Assembly (NCBI GenBank): GCA_002529645.1
Contig: NAEP01000025.1
Location: 1-51,545, forward strand
Length of the DNA stretch: 51,545 nucleotides
Direction: 5' to 3'
Source of the DNA: Candidatus Lumbricidiphila eiseniae
GTDB lineage: Bacteria; Actinomycetota; Actinomycetes; Actinomycetales; Microbacteriaceae
Positions 1-7,840 of the stretch are shown here, one piece after another. Every line of letters begins with the position of its first letter. The stretch's first letter is position 1. The position numbers and the translations under genes were made by a program. A model generated the notes under the pieces. It saw only the letters and a list, made by a program, of their open reading frames with translations. It made no database searches and was not told where the DNA came from.

Positions 1-616
1 GCCGAGAGGCATCCGTGAAGACATGCCCCTCACCACCGACCGCTCGAGCACCGTCAACATTGTCCGCCCGATTATCGATAAAGAGAAACTCTGCCGGGTT
101 GATACCAAGCTCGCGGATAACATGCTCGTAGATCGCGGGATCGGGCTTCACGAGGTGGAGCTCACCGCTAACAAAAACCCGCTCAAACAGGGCGGAAAAG
201 GTTCCGTGTCGGAGCCATCCTGAAAAATCAACGCCCGCGTTGGAAAGCAGCGCCAACCGGGTGCCGCCAGCCTTGAGAGCCTGTAATACGCGGAGGGTGT
301 CCGGGTTGAGGGAGAGCCAACTGCGGTGATCAAGAGCCCACATCTGGTCAATGTCGAGCGGATGCCAGCTCACCCCGATCTCATCGCCAACCCTCGCCCA
401 ATAGTCGGCGATTGACACGGTGCCGCGGTCCAGTTCTTCCCGGTGGTGCCAATAGGCCCGCCAGAACGCGGGGGTGTGCGCAGGCGTGATTCCAGCCCGC
501 TCGGTGAGCTGGAGCCGATCAGATTCCGGAGGGGAGTACGAGATCACCTCACCGTAGTCAAAGACAACAACGGCTGGAGCAAGCCGGAGCGGAGCGATCT
601 GATCGGCAGAATGCAC
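1..616 (-). CDS. HAD-superfamily hydrolase, partial (3' end outside window)
   Basis: The reverse strand is open from a GTG at 614-616 to the window edge, giving 205 residues and no stop, so the C-terminus is missing. The order of HAD motifs is visible: motif I VVVFDYGEV near residues 16-24, motif II LLSNAG in the middle, then a K-P-D-P motif III and FIDNRADNVDGA as motif IV. The second Asp of the usual DxD is Gly, as in subfamily IA members related to the phosphatase-like domain of epoxide hydrolases, so a phosphatase activity is not assured. An AGGTAGG ribosome site lies 7 bases before the GTG. It diverges from the next gene. The substrate cannot be told from the sequence. Confidence 0.85.
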   Translation of the reverse strand, partial: MHSADQIAPLRLAPAVVVFDYGEVISYSPPESDRLQLTERAGITPAHTPAFWRAYWHHREELDRGTVSIADYWARVGDEIGVSWHPLDIDQMWALDHRSWLSLNPDTLRVLQALKAGGTRLALLSNAGVDFSGWLRHGTFSALFERVFVSGELHLVKPDPAIYEHVIRELGINPAEFLFIDNRADNVDGARAVGGEGHVFTDASR

Positions 617-764
617 ACCGTCAAACCTACCTGAGTTTATGGCGAGAACGCGCCGAGCACCGTGGGAAAAAGAGTGCCCGATGATTCCTGATTACTCTGC
701 CAGGCCTGCCGGCATAGGCGGCCCGAATGACCGGTGCCCGGTCAGACTCAGGTATGGTCGAGGG

Positions 765-2039
765 ATGACCGAGGCCACGTTTGACGCGACCTCGGCGAGT
801 GGTTTCCGCCGGTTTCTTGCATCACGACAGGCTTTGTGGTGCGGCTTTACGATCATCCACCTGCTGCTCGCATCGCTCTGTTTTGCTGGACCGGGCAACC
901 CACTGGGCGATGTCACGGATGTTTATCGCAGTTGGGCGCTGCAAGCGCAGACCGGGCTCTCGCGAATGGGAATCGATACGCCCTGGGTGTACCCGATTCT
1001 TGCCTTTGCCCCGATGACGGTCGCGCTGCTGTTCGGTCCCGTTCTGTACGGCGCAACCTGGCTTGTGCTCGTCACCCTGCTGAACGGCATCGTCTTTTCT
1101 ATCCTGTTGGGATCAGGGTCGCTGTCGCGCCGACGCCGTATCGCCGCATGGTGGTGGATTCTCTTCCTCGTCCTGCTTGGCCCGGTTGCGCTCGGCCGTA
1201 TCGACACCGTCACCGTGCCGGTCGCGATTCTCGGACTGTTGTGGGCGGGAAGCCGCCCCCGGTTGGCGACGGCATTGCTCACCGTTGCGATGTGGATGAA
1301 AGTCTGGCCCGCAGCGGTTATTGCCGCCCTCGCTGTGAGTTCGCGGCGACGGCTCAACGTGTTCGTTGTGACAGCGTCGCTGAGCGCGGCCATCCTCGTC
1401 ATAAGCTTGCTTGCGGGTGCGGGGATGAATGCGATCGGGTTCGTGGCCGAACAGGCGGGGCGCGGGTTGCAGGTGGAATCGCCGTTCGCGATCTTCTGGT
1501 TGTGGCAGATCGTCGTGGGACATCAGGACGTCGGTGTTCGGTATTCGTTCGACATTCTCACCTTCCAACTGTGGGGGCCCGGCGTGGAAACAGCCGCGAC
1601 GCTCGCGACGCCGCTCATGGTCGTTCTCTCAGTGACCATCATCGGGCTGGGGATTCGCGCGACTCGGAGCGGGGCATCCTTTCTTGCGCTTTTTCCTCCG
1701 TTGGCACTGTGCCTGGTTGTCACCCTCATGCTGTCCAATAAGGTGGGGTCGCCGCAGTTTGTTTCATGGCTTGCGGCACCGATCATTCTCGGGCTGGTGG
1801 TGTCAACAAGGCGGTACCTCACCCCGGCGATTCTCACCGGCGGCATTGCGCTGTGTACCCAGGTGATCTACCCCTACTGGTACCGATGGCTGCTCTCAGC
1901 ACAGCCGGTGTTTGTGTTTGTGCTCACCCTCAAGATTGTGCTGCTGGTGGGCCTTCTGGGGTGGGGTATCGGGTCAGTGTGGCAGGCTGGAACCCGCGCT
2001 GCGGTTCGTCACCGAAACGCTCTCGCGCTCGTCAGTTAG
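765..2039 (+). CDS. Polytopic membrane protein, GT87/DUF2029-like mannosyltransferase candidate (paralogue 1)
   Basis: 424 residues starting at the ATG of MTEATF; a longer open frame back to 639 adds only a hydrophilic, low-quality extension. About ten membrane segments are visible, with the short charged loops and the WVYP, AMWMKVWP, ESPFAIFW and NKVGSPQFVSW blocks typical of polyprenyl-phosphate-sugar-dependent GT87-like glycosyltransferases of actinobacteria. Such enzymes add sugars to lipid or cell-wall acceptors on the outer face of the membrane. The same blocks, in the same order, occur in the gene at 9384-10691, so the two are clear paralogues. It is followed after 11 bases by the thiamine-binding gene. 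Sugar and acceptor are unknown, and family membership is inferred from motif pattern only. Confidence 0.75.
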   Translation: MTEATFDATSASGFRRFLASRQALWCGFTIIHLLLASLCFAGPGNPLGDVTDVYRSWALQAQTGLSRMGIDTPWVYPILAFAPMTVALLFGPVLYGATWLVLVTLLNGIVFSILLGSGSLSRRRRIAAWWWILFLVLLGPVALGRIDTVTVPVAILGLLWAGSRPRLATALLTVAMWMKVWPAAVIAALAVSSRRRLNVFVVTASLSAAILVISLLAGAGMNAIGFVAEQAGRGLQVESPFAIFWLWQIVVGHQDVGVRYSFDILTFQLWGPGVETAATLATPLMVVLSVTIIGLGIRATRSGASFLALFPPLALCLVVTLMLSNKVGSPQFVSWLAAPIILGLVVSTRRYLTPAILTGGIALCTQVIYPYWYRWLLSAQPVFVFVLTLKIVLLVGLLGWGIGSVWQAGTRAAVRHRNALALVS

Positions 2040-2050
2040 GGGAGGTCATT

Positions 2051-2374
2051 GTGCTCGTCGCGTTTTCTGTTGCGCCCAGCGGCACCGGTCGAGTGGATGG
2101 CTCCGTCTCCGACGCTGTTGCTGCGGCAGTGCGAGTTGTGCGGGAGTCGGGTCTGCCGCATCACACGGATGCGATGTTCACCACGATCGAGGGTGACTGG
2201 GATGCTGTCTTCGACGTGGTTCGCCGGGCCACAGACGCCGTCGCTGAGTTTGGATCGCGGGTATCGCTCGTGCTCAAGGCGGATATTCGGTCGGGATACA
2301 CGGGGGAACTTACCGGCAAAATGGAACGCCTGGAACGAGCGATTCTGGAACAGGCGAGCGACGAATCGGACTGA
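2051..2374 (+). CDS. MTH1187/YkoF-type thiamine-binding protein
   Basis: 107 residues from a GTG preceded by GGGGAGG. The whole protein matches the small ferredoxin-fold MTH1187 (DUF77) family: an initial strand LVAFSVAPSG, then VSDAVAAAVRVVRESGLPHHTDAMFTTIEG (given here as the family pattern in pieces: AVRVVRESGL, TDAMFTTIEG), and a final SLVLKADIRSG strand with an amphipathic helix ELTGKMERLERAIL. Members form tetramers and bind thiamine or hydroxymethylpyrimidine-like ligands; no catalytic role is established. It lies 11 bases after the GT87-like gene and is the last gene before the RiPP-like cluster. Its length fits the family. Confidence 0.85.
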   Translation: MLVAFSVAPSGTGRVDGSVSDAVAAAVRVVRESGLPHHTDAMFTTIEGDWDAVFDVVRRATDAVAEFGSRVSLVLKADIRSGYTGELTGKMERLERAILEQASDESD

Positions 2375-2795
2375 CAAGAACCTCGTCTGCGCAACTGCAG
2401 AGGCAGACTCGGGCCTGTGCTTGACGGACTGTCCCGGTGGCGGGACCGGATGTGATGGGGCTTCCCGCAACTTCAACGATGGCGGTCCCGGAACTACTGT
2501 TCCGCTTCCTCGTGCCATCTGCGGAAACCGGTTGGGCCTCGGATTCCAGAATCTTTTACGCATACGCGCGTCTGGCAATCGATACTGATCGGTAGTTACC
2601 AAGGGTAGGTGGCTCAATTTGATCGGTTATCTGGGTAGCGACGGGAGGGGGAGTCTCCGAGCTTGCCGAACCGATGAGACGATGCCGCCCGGTGACGGTA
2701 TCTGGCGATCCTGCGATAACTCTGGGAGTGAGTGATTGTTATCAGCGTTGGTCTCAGGAGCCAGGAATGTCAGAAAACTTATTTTGGATGATTGC
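2375..2795 (+). other. Gene-free stretch left of the peptide cluster
   Basis: About 420 bases without a credible gene. The open frames here (for example a reverse frame over 2036-2617) have no recognisable protein pattern and overlap the thiamine-binding gene. The right part becomes more AT-rich towards the promoter at 2796-2825, and this is the likely left border of the peptide cluster. Confidence 0.6.
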
Positions 2796-2825
2796 TTGAC
2801 TTCTTGAGAATTCTGTGATTATGCT
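2796..2825 (+). promoter_or_regulatory. Sigma70-like promoter of the peptide cluster
   Basis: TTGACT at 2796-2801 and TATGCT at 2820-2825 are separated by 18 bases, close to the housekeeping consensus and unusually good for this genome. Transcription would start near 2832, just ahead of the small open frame at 2858 and the three peptide genes. Confidence 0.65.
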
Positions 2826-2857
2826 TGGCGCAACGGTAGCACCGAGGAAGGGAACAT

Positions 2858-3076
2858 GTGTTGATGAGACGGCTGTTCGTCCCGGTGGACGCGGGAGGCG
2901 ATTTGCGTGCGGGAGCTTGTAGTGCTGGCGGGCTATTTCATGTCTTTTGCGGGTGTCCACCTTCGGCCTTCTGTTGGGAGTCTCATCCCCGGGAAAACTG
3001 TTGCTCGTTGAACTCTTCGGCGGAGTCCGTGCTCCGGTCTGAGGAGTTTTGGGATGAACGGGAGGAGGTGAGCTAG
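2858..3076 (+). CDS. Small Cys-rich open frame, possible diverged fourth precursor or leader ORF
   Basis: 72 codons from GTG 2858 (TTG 2861 and ATG 2864 are also in frame), with GAGGAAGGGAA upstream. It starts about 26 bases after the predicted transcript start and its stop codon directly abuts the ATG of peptide 1, so the two may be translationally coupled. Residues near the middle read DLRAGACSAGG and, a little later, FCGCP, which loosely resembles the LRSGA...C...G...CLCT layout of the three peptides. The remainder contains further Cys residues and an acidic tail but no known domain. It could be a decayed precursor, a leader ORF, or simply open by chance; coding status is uncertain. Confidence 0.35.
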   Translation: MLMRRLFVPVDAGGDLRAGACSAGGLFHVFCGCPPSAFCWESHPRENCCSLNSSAESVLRSEEFWDEREEVS

Positions 3077-3157
3077 ATGCAGAAGATTTCGGATGTTGCC
3101 CTGCGCTCAGGAGCGACGCTCCGCTGCGACAGAGGAGCGGGCTGTTTGTGCACCTGA
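3077..3157 (+). CDS. Candidate modified-peptide precursor 1 (26 aa)
   Basis: ATG start with GGAGGAGGTG seven to eight bases upstream; 26 codons ending TGA. The N-terminal part has K3-I4-x-D6 and L9-R10-S11-G12-A13; the C-terminal part has Cys17, then D-R-G-A-G, then C23-L24-C25-T26. The same framework recurs in the two next genes while third codon positions differ (LRSGA is CTG CGC TCA GGA GCG here), which shows selection on the peptide itself. I infer a leader of about 16 residues bound by the RRE of the downstream E1 enzyme and a Cys/Gly-rich core at the C-terminus. There is no signal peptide and no clear GG-type cleavage site. Confidence 0.8.
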   Translation: MQKISDVALRSGATLRCDRGAGCLCT

Positions 3158-3264
3158 GGCAGTAAGGGCGGTGATTATTAGAGTTCCGCCTCCTCTTGTT
3201 TTCTATGCGACCACGGTATTGCGTGTTCATGAGCTGTTACTAACTCCCAGAGGAGGTGGGGGAC

Positions 3265-3348
3265 GTGTGGAAAATCTCGGATTCTGTCCTACGATCGGGC
3301 GCGATGGTGGCGTGTAGCGGCTCAGGTGGAGGCTGTTTGTGCACCTGA
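3265..3348 (+). CDS. Candidate modified-peptide precursor 2 (27 aa)
   Basis: GTG start eight bases after AGGAGG, 27 codons. It keeps K3-I4-S5-D6, L9-R10-S11-G12-A13, Cys17, a S-G-S-G-G-G spacer and C24-L25-C26-T27. The last 17 bases before and including the stop are identical to precursor 1, but the LRSGA codons differ (CTA CGA TCG GGC GCG). The spacer between Cys17 and the CLC motif is one residue longer than in precursor 1. Spacing to precursor 1 is 107 bases, with no other gene between. Confidence 0.8.
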   Translation: MWKISDSVLRSGAMVACSGSGGGCLCT

Positions 3349-3370
3349 CGCGGTCGGACTTGCGGCGTCT

Positions 3371-3392
3371 CTGTGCTAGCCGATTAGCACAG
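3371..3392 (+). other. Short hairpin between precursors 2 and 3
   Basis: CTGTGCTA and TAGCACAG form an 8-bp perfect stem with a 6-base loop, 22 bases after the stop of precursor 2. No T-run follows, so it is more likely an mRNA-stability or processing element than a terminator. Confidence 0.4.
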
Positions 3393-3437
3393 TCAGCACC
3401 AGTAGCGTGTTCCAGTGATGTAGAGGAGGTGATGAGA

Positions 3438-3521
3438 TTGCGGAAGATTATGGATTGTCCACTCCGCTCCGGGGCTGCACTCGCTTGCAGCGGATCCGGC
3501 ACCGGTTGTCTTTGTACATAG
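3438..3521 (+). CDS. Candidate modified-peptide precursor 3 (27 aa)
   Basis: TTG start chosen because AGGAGG at 3424-3429 is eight bases away; the in-frame ATG at 3432 would sit only two bases from the ribosome site. The peptide keeps K3-I4-x-D6, L9-R10-S11-G12-A13, Cys17, S-G-S-G-T-G and C24-L25-C26-T27, and has one extra Cys at position 7. Its codons are the most diverged of the three (CTC CGC TCC GGG GCT for LRSGA; TGT CTT TGT ACA for CLCT), so conservation is at the protein level. It is the last peptide gene before the strong hairpin at 3549-3592. Confidence 0.8.
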   Translation: MRKIMDCPLRSGAALACSGSGTGCLCT

Positions 3522-3548
3522 ACCGTCGCTGTCTTTGTGCTTAGGTCG

Positions 3549-3592
3549 TTGGTGGGCTGGTGCCGAGTGCTTGCTCGGCACCAGCCCACCAA
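3549..3592 (+). terminator. Strong hairpin separating precursors from enzyme genes
   Basis: A 19-bp perfect stem (3549-3567 with 3574-3592) and a 6-base loop TGCTTG. No T-run follows, so full intrinsic termination is unlikely. Its place after the last peptide gene suggests partial read-through or mRNA stabilisation, giving more precursor than enzyme, as is common in RiPP operons. Confidence 0.7.
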
Positions 3593-3700
3593 ACAGTCTG
3601 CGCCCAGCCTCTGATGTCGGGCTTTGTGCCTGCATCTTCTTTCCGACCTGTGTAAGAACCACCTCGAAAGCACCGCAATAATAAGGAGGCCTGGAAGGCT

Positions 3701-4633
3701 GTGCGACTCCCGCTCTTCAATCTCTTCGAGTACCCAAAACACCCCCAGCTCTACGATGCGCTGCGAGCAGCCGGACCTGAGCGAGCTTGGACACTGATGT
3801 CGGACCTCGACAGACTGTTTTCCCCGATTTACCAAGAAGAAGTAAAGGAGTTCACTGCCACAACTCGCGCAAAGGTGATCAAGTTCATGAACATGGTCCC
3901 CGCTCTCTCAGGTGCCGACAAGTCCTCCTATGCCGATCAAGCCGCCGGGTACGGCCCGAAGTTGATGTTCGAGTCGACTTTCATTACTCTGTGGCTCGAT
4001 AACCCCGGGTTGTTATTCAAGGAAGTCGTGGAAGTCGTAGGCGCTGAGGAGCTTCGTGCTGCTCAGGAATTGGGACACGGTGTGCTTGCGTTGCCACTGC
4101 ATCTTGGCCCTTCGTACACCATCGGCCCCTTGATCTCCCACAGTATGCCAACTCGGCTTGTTTTCAATCGAATGAACTTCGATGAGATTAAACAGGCGGC
4201 GTTTCCAAACCTGCCCATTGAGGGCTTTCAGCTTGGTAGTGTGTCTGCATTCCGCGCTGGTCTCGCGGCAATGCGCTCAGGGATGGCGTTCTCAATCTTC
4301 CCGGAACTTGATCCACGTGGTGTTGATGCTCACCATGTGCCGGTCGAGTTCCTTGGGGTGCGCATTTTTGCCCCGTTGGGACCTGTCATCATGAGTCAGG
4401 CCGCACAAGCGCCGATGGTGCCGGTAGTGTTGTCTTCTCTCGGCGGTGGCAAATTTCGGCTCGTTTACCACCCGATGATTGAAGCCCCAAGCAAGGGTGC
4501 GTCGCCGACAGACGCACTTGTGCGGCTCTGGGCGATCATCGAATCAGAACTGATTACTGGGCAGACCGGTGAGTGGGAAATGTGGCATGAATTCGATCGG
4601 ATGCTGCCAAGCAGCGAGGAGGATCTGGCGTGA
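3701..4633 (+). CDS. LpxL/HtrB-type (LPLAT superfamily) acyltransferase homologue
   Basis: 310 residues from a GTG, with AAGGAGG eleven bases upstream. The core resembles lipid A/PIM-type acyltransferases: ALPLHLGPSY near 130-139 stands at the HX4(D/E) site, FNRM near 155-158 at motif II, and GMAFSIFPELDPRG near 194-207 with the conserved Pro-Glu of motif III, followed by APMVPVVLSS. The acidic residue expected four positions after His134 is Tyr139, so either catalysis differs or the protein binds rather than transfers acyl groups. No membrane helix is obvious. Its stop overlaps the next gene (GTGA), so it belongs to the peptide operon. An N- or side-chain acylation of the peptide is my inference; lipid-acceptor activity is the alternative. 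Confidence 0.75.
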   Translation: MRLPLFNLFEYPKHPQLYDALRAAGPERAWTLMSDLDRLFSPIYQEEVKEFTATTRAKVIKFMNMVPALSGADKSSYADQAAGYGPKLMFESTFITLWLDNPGLLFKEVVEVVGAEELRAAQELGHGVLALPLHLGPSYTIGPLISHSMPTRLVFNRMNFDEIKQAAFPNLPIEGFQLGSVSAFRAGLAAMRSGMAFSIFPELDPRGVDAHHVPVEFLGVRIFAPLGPVIMSQAAQAPMVPVVLSSLGGGKFRLVYHPMIEAPSKGASPTDALVRLWAIIESELITGQTGEWEMWHEFDRMLPSSEEDLA

Positions 4634-5409
4634 TTGAGGGTACTCCGGTCGTCGAGATTTCAGATCTGCGACGAACATACTTGGGCCCAGGCGGAGAATC
4701 TACTCACGCTCTGTCGGGCGTGGATCTTTCCGTGTACGCTGGCGAGCTTCTTGCAATCGTGGGACCATCCGGCTCTGGCAAGTCGACCCTGCTCCAATTG
4801 ATTGGTTGTCTGGATTCACCTACCTCAGGGAGCATTTTCCTCAGGGGACGGGATGTTGGGAGCCTCCAAGAGAAGGAGAAAGTCATCTTTCGACGAGATC
4901 ATATCGGCTTCGTATTCCAAGCTTTCTATCTTGTGCCCAGCATGACGGTGTTGGAAAATGTGGCGCTCTCGTCAATCATTCGGGATGAGAGCGCAGTGCA
5001 GTGGCGATCTGGTGCACTGGAACTGCTGCAACGGCTGGGTCTAGAAGGAACTGCTGAGCGGTTTCCGCATCAGCTGTCTGGTGGACAGAAACAGCGTGTG
5101 GCGGTAGCGAGGGCTCTGTTTAGTAAACCTGAGATTCTCCTTGCGGATGAGCCCACAGGCAATCTTGACGCAGCTAACAGTGATGCTGTTTTACAATTGA
5201 TCCGCTCAGCGGTTAATCGCGACACCGGTGCTGCGGGTGTTCTGGTTACTCACGATTTCCATGCTGCAAGCTTCGCGGATCGGGTCATAGCCGTTCACGA
5301 CGGGAAACTGGTTGACGAGCTTATTCTTGCGCGTGAAGCCCTCGGTGTCGGAGGTGACAGTGAGCATGTTGAACGCGTTCGTACGTGGATGGCGTCAGTT
5401 TCGCTTTGA
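4630..5409 (+). CDS. ABC exporter ATPase, LolD/MacB type
   Basis: 259 residues; GTG start overlapping the acyltransferase stop by four bases. Walker A GPSGSGKS at 45-52, Q-loop FVFQAF (Gln97), signature LSGGQ at 149-153, Walker B LLADEP and the H-loop VTHD are all intact, so it should be an active ATPase. The type pairs with FtsX/MacB-fold permeases, and such a permease follows with a 44-base overlap. The C-terminus is about 25 residues longer than most LolD proteins. It has no peptidase C39 domain, so any leader cleavage must come from elsewhere. Likely role: export of, or self-protection against, the cluster's peptide product. Confidence 0.93.
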   Translation: MIEGTPVVEISDLRRTYLGPGGESTHALSGVDLSVYAGELLAIVGPSGSGKSTLLQLIGCLDSPTSGSIFLRGRDVGSLQEKEKVIFRRDHIGFVFQAFYLVPSMTVLENVALSSIIRDESAVQWRSGALELLQRLGLEGTAERFPHQLSGGQKQRVAVARALFSKPEILLADEPTGNLDAANSDAVLQLIRSAVNRDTGAAGVLVTHDFHAASFADRVIAVHDGKLVDELILAREALGVGGDSEHVERVRTWMASVSL

Positions 5410-7840
5410 CTACCGTAAGTACCTCGCAGCTGGGATCGCGCTTGTCTTCGGCGTGGCTCTGCTTTTTGGAACGCTTGTCACATCGCAGAGCATTGGAGCT
5501 CAGCTCTCGGACAGGGTCAGCTCCTTTGGAGGTATCGGGGATCTTGGGCTTGTCCCGACCGTTGACGGACCCACGATCACGATGATGGATGTGGCAACCG
5601 TTGCGGCGTTACCGGGCGTCTCAACCGTTATCCCTACATTCAGTAAACAGACAGTTGCACGTTCGCATAAAAATGGAAGCGAAAGGCAGGTGGTGGTTAC
5701 CGGTTATCCGAGTGAGTGGAATTCGTCTCTGAGCGGTTTGTACGTTGACGGACGACTTCCGGATTCTGCGACACTTGAGGTGGCTCTTCCAACTGACGTG
5801 GCGAAAGGTCTGCGCGTGGTTCCAGGGGATGTGATCGATGTTGCGGGCACACAAGGGAGGGTTCGGTTTGATGTCGTTGGGCAGTTTGATCCCGGCCGAC
5901 TTGGTGCCTTGGCATATGACAATATCTTCGTTGATATTTCCACAGCACAGAGAATGTTCGGTGCCGAGAACCAAATCTCCCGCATAGATATTCAGCTGGC
6001 GGACACCTACACCGCAAACGGTTGGCAGGCTAAATTTGGTGACCAACTGCCAACAGGGATGCGTGTGCAGGACACTTCCGCAGTGTCGTCATCGTTCGCG
6101 CCGCTACTTTCTGCGATTACTCTCGTGCTTACGCTTGCCTCTTTGGTGACTCTCGTCATTGCCGCGTTGCTCGCTGCGATTGCTTTCGAAGGAATCGTGC
6201 AATCCCGGCGAGAGACCTATGGTGCTTTGCGAGCCCTCGGAGCGAGTGCCGGTTGGATAGCGAAGTCCGTGTTGATTGAGGCTGCCGTACTCGGTGTGCT
6301 CGGTTCCGTGCTTGGAGTTGGCGCAGGCTTTGCTGTCAGCCGGGGTCTCAACGTATTACTTGCCTCCGGCGGCACTCTCCCGGAGAGCGTTTCTGAGTTT
6401 CACTGGTGGCAGGTTGTTATAGGCCTACTCGTTGGTTTTTTAGCGAGCCTGCTCGGCTCGGCTCGGGCAGTCCGGCGAGTTATTACTCAGGTGCCCACCG
6501 TCACACTCACCGATTTCGCCGTGACGGTGAGACCTCGAGTCCATCTTGGAACCATTCTCGGACTTGCTCTACTCGGCGTTGGACTCGCTGCGTGCTTTGC
6601 GGATCCGCTTATGGCAAAGCTCGCAGGTGTACTAGCACTGTTGGCCAGCACCGCAGTGCTCACAGGACCAACCTTAACCGTGCTGGTGCGGCCGCTTAGT
6701 TTTATTCACTGGCCGGGAAGAGTGTCAGCTCAGCGGATCCGTCGTGTGCAGACGCTCGGCCCAACCACCGCGATGACTGCCGTCGTCGTCTGCCTGAGTA
6801 CAGCGTTAGTCGGGGGAGTGACGGCTATTAGTTCTGCAATGCAAGAGCAGCTGGGCCGACAGTTCGGGGCTGATATCCAGGTGTCCTCGCCTGTTCCTCT
6901 TTCCGATGATCTCTCACAGCGCATTAAGAGCACGTCGGGTGTGGCCACCACCTCGAGTACCGTGTGGGGACTGGCGGAATTTACTGGTGGAGGTCTGACT
7001 AGCCAGGTCGGATTCCTCGCCGTTGATCCAACCAGTTACTTTGACACAGCTCAACTCCCATGGCGCACCGGCAGTGATCGGACGACACCTGACCAGTTTC
7101 GAGTCGGCAACACCGTAATCTTGCCCGTCTCGGTGGTCGAGAGCCGGGGATTGAAAATCGGTGACACCGTGAGCATTAGCCGCGCTGGGCAGAAAAGAAT
7201 GCTGGAGATCATCGGAACATTCGCATCACTCTCGACCGGCAATCAGATTATCATCGACCGCGAAGCTGCCGCATTCCTCGGAGTGACTGGATCAAATGGG
7301 TGGAACGTAACTGCCGATCCTGGTATTGATGTTATCGATCTTCGCAATCTTATTGCCGGCAAACTCGATGATGTTCCCGGTGTTTCCGTTATCACGTCCG
7401 CACAGATGAAGCAGCGGGCCGAATCAGAACTGGGAACCTACACAAGCGCAGTATTCGCGGTGGTCGTTCTCGCTTTGTTGCTTGGGGCTATCGGAACTGC
7501 GGGCGTATTCGGACTGAGCGTGCAGCAGCGTCGTCGCGAAATTGGTGTCTATAGGACGATAGGTGCCAGTCGGCGGGATATTCGTAGTCTGGTTCGTTGG
7601 GAAGCGATCCTCATCGGAATTGCTGCCTCCATCCTCGGACTCCTCGTTGGACAGGCCGCCAGCATTCTACTTACGCAGATCATTGCTGCTTCCCTGGGAG
7701 TAACGCTTGCGGTTGCATTCTCTCCACTCGGACTCGTGGCGATCGTTGGCCTAGCGGTGACTTCGCTGGTCGTTGCTGCACTCGCGCCGAGCCGTCGCGC
7801 TAGTCGAATCGATCCAGTCGCAGCGCTCAGGGCGGAATGA
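5366..7840 (+). CDS. FtsX/MacB-family ABC permease
   Basis: 824 residues from ATG 5366; a GTG six bases earlier (5360) is in frame and also possible. Layout is that of large actinobacterial permeases: one N-terminal membrane helix (about 15-35), an extracytoplasmic MacB-PCD domain, a three-helix FtsX bundle (about 250-400), two further central helices, a second periplasmic-type domain, and a final FtsX bundle ending in a PSRRASRIDPVAALR motif. It overlaps the ATPase gene by 44 bases and the E1 gene by four (ATGA), which implies coupled translation. In Gram-positives this fold exports or extrudes peptides, antibiotics or lipoproteins; here the peptide product is the natural candidate. Confidence 0.9.
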   Translation: MLNAFVRGWRQFRFDYRKYLAAGIALVFGVALLFGTLVTSQSIGAQLSDRVSSFGGIGDLGLVPTVDGPTITMMDVATVAALPGVSTVIPTFSKQTVARSHKNGSERQVVVTGYPSEWNSSLSGLYVDGRLPDSATLEVALPTDVAKGLRVVPGDVIDVAGTQGRVRFDVVGQFDPGRLGALAYDNIFVDISTAQRMFGAENQISRIDIQLADTYTANGWQAKFGDQLPTGMRVQDTSAVSSSFAPLLSAITLVLTLASLVTLVIAALLAAIAFEGIVQSRRETYGALRALGASAGWIAKSVLIEAAVLGVLGSVLGVGAGFAVSRGLNVLLASGGTLPESVSEFHWWQVVIGLLVGFLASLLGSARAVRRVITQVPTVTLTDFAVTVRPRVHLGTILGLALLGVGLAACFADPLMAKLAGVLALLASTAVLTGPTLTVLVRPLSFIHWPGRVSAQRIRRVQTLGPTTAMTAVVVCLSTALVGGVTAISSAMQEQLGRQFGADIQVSSPVPLSDDLSQRIKSTSGVATTSSTVWGLAEFTGGGLTSQVGFLAVDPTSYFDTAQLPWRTGSDRTTPDQFRVGNTVILPVSVVESRGLKIGDTVSISRAGQKRMLEIIGTFASLSTGNQIIIDREAAAFLGVTGSNGWNVTADPGIDVIDLRNLIAGKLDDVPGVSVITSAQMKQRAESELGTYTSAVFAVVVLALLLGAIGTAGVFGLSVQQRRREIGVYRTIGASRRDIRSLVRWEAILIGIAASILGLLVGQAASILLTQIIAASLGVTLAVAFSPLGLVAIVGLAVTSLVVAALAPSRRASRIDPVAALRAE

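Noticed and set aside
836..1741. 301-codon forward frame
   Set aside because: Shadow of the GT87-like gene in another frame; composition dominated by Arg and His with no helices.
2036..2617. 193-codon reverse frame left of the peptide cluster
   Set aside because: Overlaps the thiamine-binding gene and has no recognisable pattern.
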